From: Rotaria sp. Silwood1
Taxonomy: Eukaryota > Rotifera > Eurotatoria > Philodinida > Philodinidae
Assembly (NCBI GenBank): GCA_905250075.1
Contig: CAJNOP010000200.1
Span: 211,416-275,415 of the forward strand
Direction: 5' to 3'
DNA length: 64,000 bases
Position numbers and translations under genes: made by a program
Shown: one piece after another, positions 53,471-64,000 of the stretch
Position numbering within the stretch: position 1 is the stretch's first letter
Layout of the letters: every line of letters begins with the position of its first letter
Notes under the pieces: generated by a model
Database searches by the model: none
Told to the model about the DNA's origin: nothing
The model's input: only the letters and a program-made list of their open reading frames with translations

Positions 53471-56021
53471 AAAAAATGAGACAGCAAACATCCACAGGAA
53501 ATGAAATGCGAGAAACAAAACCGTTGCGTCCAATGGAACTGTCTATTCAATATCATTATTCATGAGACGTTGAGACTTGTTTTCACATAATCAGAACTCT
53601 ATTTATCTGAGCAAAGACTTTATTCACTTACAATTGCTTTGTCTGCTACAATTCGAATCAGTCAAGTTCAAATACAAACCTTTACATAACGACCTGCTCA
53701 TATTATGCTTTGAGATAAATAAAAAACACAAAAGAGCTAATTGATCAAATCTGTTCAACCCAATTTTGTTATTTCTGCAAAGAGAACACAAAAGAAATTT
53801 TAATTTATGGTTTTCTGCATCCACGTACGATTTAATTGAAAGATCACAAAAAAGTAGAAGGGTCTATCGATCCAAAGCACATTATTTAACTACATGAACA
53901 ATAGTCTACTTACAATAAAGCTCATTCATTCAATTCTATATTCCTTGCTGTATTGTACATAGAGATACAATGAAAAAGGTGAAAAGCATTTCCATCTAAT
54001 CAATCATCTCTAACCTCATTATTCTGCTGAAAACGTACCAAAAAACAAAATCTGTTTTCCTCGAGTTCGTCTTGTCAGAGCATTTCTCGTAGAGAAATAA
54101 TGAAAAGGAGAAGAGCCTTTCAATCGAACACTTCACAGTCAACTGTGCTCAATTTATTGCACATGAACAAAAACATAATTCTTTATTGTGAATGATTTGC
54201 CTTACTATAGTTTTTTGTAAAGACAAAGTATGAAAAAAAAAAAGAGAAGAGTTTTTCAATCCAATCTTTCTCAGGTAACTGTTTGTATTGTCGCGAAATA
54301 TAGAAAAACTAGTATTTCACTAGTTTGCACCGTCTACGTGTATTTTTTCATACGCCGATTCATCACTCATAATCACCTCTACTGTCCCTTGGATATAGAA
54401 AAAAAACTTTGTCTCAGTGTAGTCTTTCTAATATTTTTCATACATGAAATCCAAGAGAGAAACTTATCGACTAAATTCGTCATAAGTAGTTGCGTATATT
54501 TTCATTCAGATACAAAGCAAGAAGCTATTTTTGTTTTTTGTGTCCTCTACGTGTATTTCTCATCAGTATCACACAGGACAGAAGCAGTTAAAACCAAAGA
54601 CGTATTTTTGTTCTTTGCGTTCTCTAAGTGTGTTTTTTCCTAAGCATCATACACGACTGAAGCTTATTCATTAAATGCGTTACACTTAATTGCTTATATA
54701 TTGTCTTCACATGTAGAAGAAAGCACTATTTTGTTTGTCTGAATCATCATCCTGTATTTTTTTCATAGACACAAATAAAAAGTGACATCCATATATTAAG
54801 CGCTTCAAAAGTAACCGGCTGTATCTTTTTTAAGTATACAATAGGGTTCGTACTTTATCTTTAATTCATCTCGAAAAAGTGTAGTAAAGTAAGTCATTTT
54901 ACTTTACTCTTGAAAGTAAAGTAGATCTACTTTACTTTCAAAAGTAAAGAAAAGCAATGTAATTTATTAAGGTTAGGTTTATTATGGATTTATTAGTTAA
55001 TTATCATGAATTGATAATGTCGCAATATATGGAAGCTCATTCAGAATTTTTTCTTTAATACTAAGTGAAAAATAAAATGAAATAAAACTGAAAAAGTAAT
55101 GTTTTTCATGTATCAATATTTTCAAACCCAGTTGGTTTTACAATGCTAAGAAAAAGGCTTTATCTCACTCTTTTTGTGAACTACTCTTTAGAAAAAGCCA
55201 ATCAATACACTAATTAACAGTATACAGAAGTGGGAAGTGCTAGTTACTAGAGGAAAATCTGTGAATCTCAACTTTTTTCATTGAAGAAAGGCTTTTCTGA
55301 GAAAGTAAAAAATTTGTCAGAGTTTGATCAAAGGCATTTTGGGGGCCAATGAATCTGAATAGGTAATCAATTTCACAGTATTGTTACCTAATTTATTACT
55401 TTCTCAAAAGTCTGTCTTTAGTGAAAAGATCAAATCCACAAATTTTTCATAGCTTCGTTACATAGTAACGTAACCCTTATTAATCGAAACGTCATATTCC
55501 TATAAATAGTTAACTCCTCTTATGATTGGCTTTAGTAGATGTAATTCATAAAGAAATTCACAGGAAATCTCCTAGCTCACGATAGTGGAGTGCACTTCAA
55601 TTGAACTTTCTCACTTAGTTGTTTTTACTTTAGATTATTTCACCTTGCCTGTTTTAAATAATAGGTATATAGCAAAAAACAGTACAGATTTCACTGCATT
55701 ACATGACATATTAATCATAAATAACAGATATATATCGAAAAAACAAAAAATAGTATCTCTTTTCACTACAATATATATTTAATCTGTATTATAAGAAAGA
55801 AAATGCACATTTATATGAAGGATTAATCATAATATACATAAGTTCTATAGATAATAATACATCTGCGATATGTACTGCTAATTTTCTCTTTCGATAATGA
55901 ATAAAAAGTTTATGAAAATAGTGAGAAAAGATTTTTTATTATGATTGGATAACAGACTCATACAGTTTCCTAGAATGAATGCTAAATTGGATTTCTCTTG
56001 GTGATATTTATTTTCTATATG
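53471..56021. other. Gene-free stretch with degenerate repeats
   Basis: From about 53930 to 54840 loosely similar segments recur (CTACGTGTATTTTTTCATA, CTACGTGTATTTCTCATCA, CTAAGTGTGTTTTTTCCTA, CCTGTATTTTTTTCATAGA). This suggests an old tandem array of unit about 100-150 bp; the same motif appears again at 57700. The 137-codon frame at 54230 is the translation of this array and is not called as a gene. Confidence 0.35.
54902..54949. repeat. 48-bp near-perfect palindrome centred on AGATCT
   Basis: Arms of 24 bp made of ACTTTACTTTC-type units, with one mismatched pair. The inner 32 bp are perfect. The neighbouring 54880-54960 sequence adds further AGTAAAGTA copies in both orientations. Confidence 0.85.
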
Positions 56022-57369
56022 CAGGCCCCGCGAAAGTGGGGGGGTGTAGGGGGGTGTACACCCCCCCCAATAATTAATAATTACTCATTCGTAGCCAACA
56101 AAATCCAGAAATCTTTTTGAAATTTTTTGCTAGAAAATTCTGAAGGGATGTTTAAATTTTTCGCTTCCCGAAAACATGACCACCGGAGCGTATTTGACCT
56201 AGAAATATCTGTGATTTTTCTGTTTTTAACGCAATTTTACTTCTGTCTTCTTTTTGAAGAGCGTTATTTTCCAACAGTCGTCACTAGCGTGGCCGCCTTC
56301 GGCGGCGAAATCTCTAAGAGTTATCGCAACACTTTTTGCTTTCGAACAACATAAGAGAAAAAGAGTTTTTCGTGAGTCTGAAAAATGTTTTCGCTTCGCG
56401 AAAAATAACAATTGTGTAACCGCAGTTAACTTAGACAAACTTCCTATTGTCCGATTCAAAATAAAAGGCAGGTTACCATTTTTCGAATAACTTTTGATAG
56501 GAATGAGATAGAGAGGTGCGGTTTTCACAATTCGAAAGAGGGATGTCTGGGCCATCGATCGGTATAGAACTCATTAAGACGGAAGATGCTTTTTTTTTTT
56601 TATAGGTACCTTTGGATCAACACTTTCTCTTTTGAGTATTTTCATCAATTTTCACGATAATTTCAGTTCAAATTATGTCAAAATGTAGCTCAGATCACCC
56701 TCTTTTCGCTATAAAATTATCACATATTTTATTATCTCTCAATCGCTTATTCTAAGCGGGTTTAAAAAAACAAATGTTAATTTTATAGCGAAAAGAGGAT
56801 GATTTGAGCTACATTTTGACATAATTTGAGTTGAGATTATTCTAAAAATTGATGAAAATACTCAAAGGAAAAGTGTTGATTCAAAGGTACACATAAAAAA
56901 AAATATCTTTCGTCTTAATCAGTTCTATACCGATCAATGGCTCGGACATCGCTCTTTCGAATGGTGAAAACCGCAGCTCTGTATCTCGTTCGTATCAATA
57001 GTTATGCGAAAAATGGTAACCTGCCTTTCATTTTGGATCGGATAATACTTTAGTCAACTTTTCCTTTGAAACAGCTTGATATAGAGCAATTTGCACCAAA
57101 GTGGTCGCTTTCGATAACGGCAGTATCGAGAAATTTTCTCATATTGGACTCGAGTTCTCTTCTTGAAAATTTGCGAGAAAAAATCAAATTTTTTAAGGAG
57201 GTTGCAAAAAGTTGTCGCTTCGCGAAAAATGATTACATTTTAGGCCCGGAAAAAAAGATTAACATCAGATCTGATGCGAAAAAAATTTTGCTTCCCTCAG
57301 TCTTGACTGCCTTGAAATCTCGTCACACCCCCCCAATCTTGGGTCCCTCGCGCGGGGCCTGTCTATATG
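56014..57369. mobile_element. Palindromic hAT-type non-autonomous element with 8-bp target duplication
   Basis: The element spans 56022-57361 with terminal repeats CAGGCCCCGCG, flanked by the exact 8-bp direct repeat TCTATATG (56014-56021 and 57362-57369). CAGG-type ends with 8-bp duplications are the hAT signature. Next to each end is a G/C homopolymer-rich block (GGGGGGGTGTAGG on the left, CACACCCCCCC on the right). The inner arms (about 56425-56730 and 56780-57070) are inverted copies. Open frames inside are arm translations, not genes. A GCCGCC-TTC-GGCGGC hairpin sits in the left half. It is about 1.34 kb, with no transposase. Confidence 0.88.
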
Positions 57370-57948
57370 CAATATTCGTCCAGTGTTGATATAGACAAAG
57401 CTATAGACAAGAGAAAAAGAGAAAAGACTAATACAAAACAGATAACAAATTTAATGTTTGTTTGAATCTTAAACTAGCACTTCAAAATAGGTATCAATTT
57501 GAATCTAGGTTTTTCCAGAATTTCTATTAGAATCTGTTATTACTCTGATTTATTAGTCAGACAGACAGGTTTATGAAATTGAACTTATGAATATTCAAAA
57601 CAATAGTTAAACTTCTATCGATCAATATGTAGAAAAACAATGGAAAGATATTGCTGTGCGTATAAAAAAAAACATTTTATTTTCTCTGTATAGTTAACCT
57701 GTATTTTTTTCATAGACAGAATAAGAGAGAAAAGTCTCTAGATTCAATTTTTCACAGAGAACTGGCTTCATCTTTCTCTAATTATAAAATAGAGGAGATA
57801 CTTTATCTTTATTTTACTTTGAAACAGTAAACTATTTGAGTACTACTGCATTACTAGCAAAATAACACCTCTTAATCTAAAAATCAGTATTAGATTAAAA
57901 ATAAATCGATAACATGTATTTTGTTAGATCCATCATTGGTTACAAACG

Positions 57949-59269
57949 ATGAAGAATATTTTTATTGGTGTTGTCTCATTACTACTGATCATTGGTAAGA
58001 ATAGTCAATTACGTTATCTCCACAATTAGATTTTACTGCTTTAGATCACTTCGGTCTATCTACAACGGCTGTACTATTCAGCAGTTGGAAACCAAAAAAT
58101 CTAGGTCCTATTCGAGATACACCTCCTTCAGCACCCAACGATTATGGTCGCTACAAAAAGCCATTTTATATTGTCGATTTTTCATGGGTATCACCATTTT
58201 TAGTCGACTTTTTATCATTGAAAAATTGGGATTTCAAATCCATTTCTACACCAAAATATTTCATTGTTGTCACTATTGTCAATCTCAACTATGAGGCAAA
58301 TGCTTTTCTCTACGTTATTGATCGAACAAATGCCAATCATATATATAAATACTCGTCGCAATCGATCTTAGCAATAGCCATCAAAGAAAAAGCTAAATCA
58401 TCGATCAATGGTTGTACTCACTATCGTCAATCGGATACCGAATATATTCGTCTGTGTTATAATCCTACGGAGAAAGTATTTCAAATTAACGCCATTGTTC
58501 CAGTCAATGATGGAGTTCGATTATCCTTGAATTGTAAAATGCAATTTTCTCCAGACACCGACGATTCAATGGTTCTACTATATCCAATACGAGAATATCG
58601 TCCAGCTTACACTCATAAAATCGCTGCTCGACCTGTTCAGGGAACATTAAAAATTGGTAATCAAGATGAACAATCGATAGATGGTCTTGGTAGTAGTGAT
58701 TGGACGTTAGGCTTTTTTGAACATACAACCAGTTGGAAATGGTATTTTCTTGTTTTTTTTGAAAATAAATTTTTCTCTTGAATATCGTTTATTTAATTAA
58801 TATAGGGCTTCATTGTCAATAAATGGAGTAGATTCCTCCAATAACCAAACGGTAAGTATTGGTATCAATCTTTCCGCTGGAATTTACGATGATAAAGAGG
58901 GTATTTCGATGGAAAATGCTATTTGGTAAGTCGTATTAAAATAGAATAATCCTTCAAAATTTGTCATATCATAGGATTAATAATCGTGTCTATACCGTCG
59001 ATAAAGTTATTTTTCAATTACCAACCGAACAGTTTCAAACAAGTCAGCCTTGGCATTTCGATTCATCTGTTGATACTAAAAATAGTCCAATACTTCATCT
59101 GACTTTTCAACCATGGGGAAGTTATGAACAACACGATCATCTGTTGCTCATTGCTGTTGACTTTGTTCAACCATATGGAACTTATAATGGAGCAATTGAT
59201 TGGCTCGGCCATACATACAAGATCGACAATGGTGTTGGTGTGACGGAAACTAATTCTGCTACATGGTGA
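57949..59269 (+). CDS. Secreted DUF2804 family protein
   Basis: Four exons: 57949-57994, 58045-58741, 58806-58925 and 58975-59269; 385 residues. The first exon is a signal peptide (MKNIFIGVVSLLLIIG). The body matches the layout I know for DUF2804 (PF10974). An N-terminal GYGRYKK-like, aromatic beta-rich part (VDFSWVSPFL, KSISTPKYFIVVTIVNLNY) is followed by the conserved middle DWTLGFFEHTTSWKWASLS with INLSAG and ENAIWINNRVYTVDKV. The C-terminus is LHLTFQPWGSY...GAIDWLGHTYKIDNG. The biochemical function of the family is not established; a secreted beta-sandwich enzyme or lipid/carbohydrate-binding role is speculation. DUF2804 is best known from bacteria and fungi, so gene transfer is possible, but four typical short introns show full domestication if so. 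The gene appears intact. Confidence 0.72.
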
Positions 59270-61075
59270 TCGAAATCAATTGACAATACATTCCACCCGT
59301 GTGGAACTTATCATAAAAATCTTGTAAGCGCTGCCATTTTGGAATTGACAACAATTGTTTTCCAAGATAATCGATCCCCACCGTAAAAGATTTATCTTAT
59401 TTATTTCTGTTCTTCAAACAGAATCTTTGTCTTTTTTTTTATTCGAGAGCTCTATTTTTCGTTTACATTTTTTCCTCTTTGCTAATTATTTTTCTTTTTC
59501 TTATTTCGTTTTTCTTCATTTATCCTTATGATTATTATTTTACTCATTAAATTAAATACAAAATCAAATCTTCAACAGCAGGTCTGAATGTTCTACTATA
59601 TTATCTCGATCAACTCCTGCTTTTTAATTTTGATATACATGACGATGGTGGCAAATCAATTTACAACCACCTATCATCATTGACATTTTGAATATAAATT
59701 TCTATATATGGGTATGGCCAAATGTTACGGAATTTCATTTTTTTACATTGTAATCCCTATATCTCCTCAGTAGTAAAAGCTAACTCTTTGAAGTTTTTAT
59801 CATAGACAGAGACTATTAAGTTCTATTACTAGTAAAAATTTCATCGGCTTTTTCCTTAGCCAGAGCTAAGTTATTCCAAGAATAGTGACCATTACGGAAT
59901 TTCAAAAAATGGAATCTTTTTTGAGGGTGATGTGAGAGTTGAGCATTTTACTATGACTCGAAGTGACATATACATAACTGTTTTACGTACAAGTTATTCA
60001 GTTCTCCACAAGCTATCACAATATCACGTTATCTGCTAACAACTATAACTGCATAGAATAAAAAAGCTAAAAATACTGTTCGCTACGGAATTTCAATCGT
60101 TACGAAATTTCATGTTTCAAAGTCGAAGGTTTGAGGACCTGAAATTTTTAAATTACCATAATAAAATATATCTTTTTCCTAATTTACGAGTAGTACGAAG
60201 ATAGTCCTATCGTTCAAGTAATCAAGTTTTATTCTCACAACAAATGCACATTAAAACTGCTGATCATCATTTCGACAAAAAACGTAATTTAGCACGATTC
60301 AAAATCATACTTTATTTTGAAATTAGTCAATAAATTAATTTTTTATATATATAATGAAAAAAAATGAGGATTATATCACTCATAACTAATGTATCTCATA
60401 GCTTGCAATGTGTTTGTTAATCCGTCAATAGTGTACTTTCGATTGCAGAGACAGTTTTCTTTCACTTTTGTAATTTCAAACCTTCGAACGTGAGGGTGAC
60501 CGTTAGCTGGCCATCACCATATACAAAGATAGAATAATGTACTAATTAAAACATTGACAAACATATTAAATATACTAGTGTTTGTTGGAAAAAATCATAT
60601 TATAGTGCATCGCTATACTTTTAAATGTTGTCAAATATTTTATTGGCTAAGAAAGAATAGACCGTAAAATGATGCTGGAAATACTATAGTTAAAAAAAAA
60701 CACAGCGAATTGAAATAACGATTTACACATGATTAGAGAATATATCAAACACTTCATATTCCATCATTGATGTCTAAAGAATGTGAATATATTCGTCAGA
60801 AAAAGATCTCATCTTTATAATATGTATCTACAAATTAACGTAGACTAACGTCCATCAATATGAAGAATAAAGGATTAAATATCTTGTTATGATAAATTTG
60901 ACATATGCTTCGATAAAAATACTATGTAAAAAAGAAATAGTTACTGCTAATAGAACTAATTCTAATGTCTCAAAAAAACAAAATTTCATAGCCAGATATG
61001 ATTCTCATAAATTTTATTAGTGGTATTTGAACAATAAAAAAAAAAACAGAAGAGGAAAAAAAAATTAGATGTAAT
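59270..61075. other. Gene-free stretch with a possible element
   Basis: TTACGGAATTTCA-type motifs recur at about 59725, 59895, 60085 and 60100. GGTATGGCCAAATGTTACGG at about 59708 faces GGTGATGGCCAGCTAACGG in reverse complement at about 60500-60520. This could be the ends of an old 0.8-kb element. No gene seen. Confidence 0.35.
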
Positions 61076-61634
61076 TTATCGTCGAACAGTATTGGCTGAG
61101 CCAATAGCCGAATATAAATGTCTTAATTCAGCAACATCATTCAATGATTTAAGTTCAGCATCATGAAAAGGATCATCAGAACCCAATGTTTCATCAAATG
61201 TAGCAGTTAAATCATTAGCTGCTGTTGAATCACAGTTATTAAATGACTGATTAGTTGGTTTGACTGAATTAGGCGATGAATTTGTTGAACGAATTGGTGT
61301 TGGTAAATTTAATGTAGTCGATGTTAATGTCGACGGATCACTTATAGGAGCAATATAATGTTGTTGATTACCGGTTGGCCAATATATATCACGTACAGAA
61401 GGTAGACGATATGATGGTGCAATAAAAGGTTTTGTTGTTAGTGATGGAGATATAGGAGGACGAGGAGGAGGAACAGGTGCTACTGGAAACGAAGTGGTAG
61501 GAATCGGTATATGTAACGTAGGTTGAGAGTTCGGTATATGCGTTAGTGGAGGTACTGATGGTAGAGTTACAGGAAAAGGAATATTTTCAGACAATGTATT
61601 TGGTGAAATTGATAACGAATTTGTCGTTTGACAA
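61076..61634 (-). CDS. Last exon of an unidentified proline-rich protein (partial)
   Basis: Open from a good acceptor (TTTAATTTAG, ending at 61635) to the TAA at 61078-61076; about 186 residues. There is no ATG at the left of this frame, so this is a 3' exon. It begins Ser/Thr/Asn-rich, continues with a Pro-rich region (PVAPVPPPRPPISP, an SH3-ligand-like run), and ends with an acidic, helical tail (TLGSDDPFHDAELKSLNDVA). The DPF tripeptide and acidic surround are reminiscent of clathrin-adaptor ligands, as in endocytic adaptors, but that is a weak inference. Upstream exons were not found to 62.7 kb. They may lie beyond a long intron or outside the window. Confidence 0.6.
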
Positions 61635-62753
61635 CTAAATTAAAGACAATATTTATATTAATGGATGGATGATGACAAATGAAACTCGCCGTATTTTGCA
61701 CATATATCTATTATAAATTCATTAGAAAACTTTTTCTTTTGTATACAAAAGATTATTCGTTTAATTCTCTATAAATGTAAATATTTTTTATTATCTTAAA
61801 TACTTTTCGTAATTTATCTACATAGGATGCAATCAATTGGTCTAAGAAATACAATTTTCAAAGACAAAATTTTGACGATCGTTTTTTTTACTGTATATAT
61901 TTCAATTCCTGAATAATTGATTCTTTTGATAACAACCTATTCTAGTTAATGACCTTCACAAATTCATCCCAGATATAGTAACCTAATGGATTAAATATTA
62001 CAATCTTTGTCGATAAAAGATGCGAAATTTTCTACATATTATTTTATATTTTCTTTCCATTGAATTTTTTGTAAGGAAGCAACTTTCAGTAATGAAAAGT
62101 ATAAGTTTATAGAAAATAGTACTTTTAAAACAACAGACTAGTGTATATCTGACGAAGATATTTCGCGAGTTAAATAGTATACTAGGTTAAACAACTATTA
62201 AAAGATGTTCCAGAATGATTGCTGAGATTGTATCTAACAATTTGTCTACATCATCAGATCATTCCCACAAAGTTTCAATATAAAATTTAACCAATAAGGT
62301 TAAACGAAATTTGTAAAAAAAAAATAAGAATCTAAGAAGAAAATTCGCTCTTGGATTAGGTATATTATCTAATAAGTATTCTGATAGATTCTTCAATACG
62401 AACTTGGTTGTCATTTTTACAGAAAGTTAATCAAGGCAGCATTCAATGAAAAAAACAAATGACGGAAATTATTTAAGATAATTGTACGAGAAATCTTTTT
62501 TTTTTGTAAAAAGTAATCTCTTCTACATCGACCTATAGGAGATACAGTAAAACCTCCCATAATGGACACCTTCTAGTTCGACGAAGTGTTTTTTGCTAGA
62601 AATAAACCTATCTATAGTGAACATCGTCATATAGTTCTATGATAAATACTTTTGAAAAGTTTTAAGAATATCAATTATAGAGATGTTATACTGTATATGT
62701 GCACAAAAACTACAGAGAGATTTATCTTTTCATCGTTTATTCGTTATATTGAT
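61635..62753. other. Intron or intergenic stretch
   Basis: No exon recognised; contains the pogo-like MITE at 62545-62693. Probably the long intron of the proline-rich gene or the spacer to the next gene. Confidence 0.4.
62543..62695. mobile_element. 149-bp pogo/Tigger-like MITE
   Basis: The left end CAGTAAAACCTCCCATAATG and the right end, reverse complemented, CAGTATAACATCTCTATAAT start at 62545 and end at 62693. Each is flanked by TA. CAGT-AAACCTC ends with TA duplication are typical of pogo/Tigger-type Tc1/mariner relatives. No coding capacity. Confidence 0.8.
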
Positions 62754-63229
62754 TTACTTTGTTGTAACTGATGTTGATTGTTGACGTAAAGTATCTTCTT
62801 GAATTTCTTTCTTTTTACGTTGTAAATCTTCTAAAGCTTCTAATAAAACATTGTTTTCTAATGTAAAATCGATCTATATCACAACAACAACAACAAAAAT
62901 ATATTTCAAATTTTATTTTCTTTGCTTAAAAAATCTTACCGGTTTAGCAAGAATATTGCGAATTTTAGTTGTATCATATTCAGGAATATTTATATTAGGC
63001 TTAAGAAAAACAAAACAAAAAAAAAATAAATAATAAAAAATTTCTATTAAAAACATACAACAATAATAGTTCGATATTTTTGATTAAATTCAAATGGTAT
63101 ATCATCAACAAATGATTGTAAAGATAATGTTATACCATTATTAATTGAATGATTATTTTCATCATTAAATATAGTTGAAGATTTTTCAATTTGATTTTGT
63201 TTATATTGACGTTTAGAAGATTGATTCAT
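62754..63229 (-). CDS. Small charged protein of unknown function, three exons
   Basis: Exons 63229-63059, 62999-62940 and 62873-62754, all phase 0, give 116 residues. I do not recognise the family. The N-terminus is polar and basic (MNQSSKRQYKQNQIEKSS). The middle has a compact motif (FEFNQKYRTIIVPNINIPEY) and the C-terminus is a predicted amphipathic helix or coiled coil (LLEALEDLQRKKKEIQEDTL). No signal peptide or TM. Three in-frame exons with canonical donors and acceptors and coding-like AT-biased codons argue that it is real. It could be a small cytoskeletal or nuclear component, which is a guess from shape only. Confidence 0.65.
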
Positions 63230-63349
63230 CGAATAAATATAATTAAAAATAATCGATTGATATACATTCAAATAAATAAAAATTAATATCTTTTTTTTTA
63301 ATTAAAATAAATAATTTTAATCTAAAATAATTCAAATTAAAAAAACAAA

Positions 63350-63378
63350 AATGTATTTATTTATTTATTTATTTATTA
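63350..63378. repeat. TTTA microsatellite
   Basis: A run of TATT/TTTA tetranucleotides of about 25 bp. A similar short run lies in KLHL20 intron 3 (about 19970-19993). Confidence 0.8.
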
Positions 63379-63564
63379 TGCACAAAATAGCAATAAAAGA
63401 GATGAATACTGTACAATAGAACAATATTTGAATATAAATATGGCATTGACTATGTTATGTCAATATGAGCCAAATAATATAAAGAAGAAGCATTTCTAAA
63501 TTCTAATTAATACATAAATGTTTTCTTTCAGTTGAAACTGTTCACAACGAAATCAAAAATAAGA

Positions 63565-63728
63565 TTAATTATAATGATGTTTTAAACCTTTGACAAGATT
63601 TGTTAGACGTTGAGTTGTATCTATAGATGATGATGATGATGTTGATCTATCGAGTTTATTTTTATTTGAAATAAGACGATGTGATTTTGAACGAAGATCC
63701 GATGATGGGAAATTGTATAAAAATGTTC
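63565..63728 (-). CDS. Last exon of an unidentified gene (partial)
   Basis: From an ATATAG acceptor at 63730-63729 the frame runs to TAA at 63567-63565. It reads FLYNFPSSDLRSKSHRLIS, a Ser run (STSSSSS), then TQRLTNLVKGLKHHYN. It is rich in Ser, Arg and Lys with no domain. Upstream exons are presumably to the right and were not recognised in 63.73-64.0 kb. Coding status rests on the open frame, the acceptor and codon bias. Confidence 0.4.
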
Positions 63729-64000
63729 CTATATATAATTAGAATAAAATTATTATGTATATTAACATAAGAATATAGAATATATACAAGATTAATTAAA
63801 TATTATCAAAAGTTAATATTTATTAGTATAAAAATTAAGACTGAAGCATATGTATTTATTGTTGATCCGACAAAGATTGAAATTTTCTCAAAATAGTCTT
63901 CGTTTTCAAATTTCTGTTGTATTTTCACGCCTTTTTATTGTTGAACTGTTTAATAATGCAATGTGCATAGCCATCCTAAAATAGTAATTTTTCAAAATTG

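Noticed and set aside
54230-54643. 137-codon frame in the 54 kb region
   Set aside because: Made of degenerate tandem repeats with homopolymer A and T runs; no domain.
56127-57389. Several open frames in the hAT-type element as a transposase
   Set aside because: They are arm copies of a palindrome, overlap on both strands, and contain none of the hAT catalytic or dimerisation motifs.

Overview
This is a roughly 70% AT, intron-rich window from an invertebrate animal nuclear genome. Animal-type genes (COX4, TMEM87, KLHL20, a neprilysin, an Na+/K+-ATPase beta subunit) sit with very short introns of about 45-70 bp and polypyrimidine-AG acceptors. G-rich arrays resemble the TGTGGG hexamer I recall as the bdelloid rotifer telomere repeat. 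A bdelloid rotifer is my best guess, as inference.

Layout. 0-4.2 kb: the 5' end of COX4 (minus) diverges from a five-exon TMEM87 gene (plus). 6.9-8.7 kb: a divergent TTK/Mps1-like kinase. 11-15.5 kb, all minus: a small STI1-motif mitochondrial candidate, a fatty-acid-hydroxylase/sterol-desaturase enzyme, and an unidentified one-TM protein. 18.1-22.2 kb: an 11-exon KLHL20 orthologue. 24.7-29.4 kb: a secreted or tethered protein with four tandem trypsin-type domains; each domain has a 12-nt microexon next to the catalytic serine. 30.5-32.2 kb (minus): a ten-exon secreted histidine acid phosphatase. 32.6-44.6 kb is gene-poor. It holds two palindromic TA-flanked elements, minisatellites, and two halves of a transposase-like gene abutting telomere-like G-rich repeats. 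44.8-48.5 kb (minus): an 18-exon neprilysin (M13). 50.5-51.7 kb (minus): the Na+/K+-ATPase beta subunit. 52.8-53.5 kb: a decayed F-box pseudogene. 56.0-57.4 kb: a palindromic hAT-type element with an exact 8-bp target duplication. 57.9-59.3 kb: a secreted DUF2804 protein. 61-64 kb (minus): the last exon of a proline-rich protein, a small complete three-exon gene, and the last exon of another gene.

The genes are independent eukaryotic units with no operon logic. Exon joins were done by eye: each listed join keeps frame, and the summed lengths of the genes marked complete divide by three. The most interesting signals are the microexons that encode the protease S1-pocket residues, the telomere-like scars inside a split transposase gene, and the series of palindromic non-autonomous DNA transposons, two of which share an internal motif.
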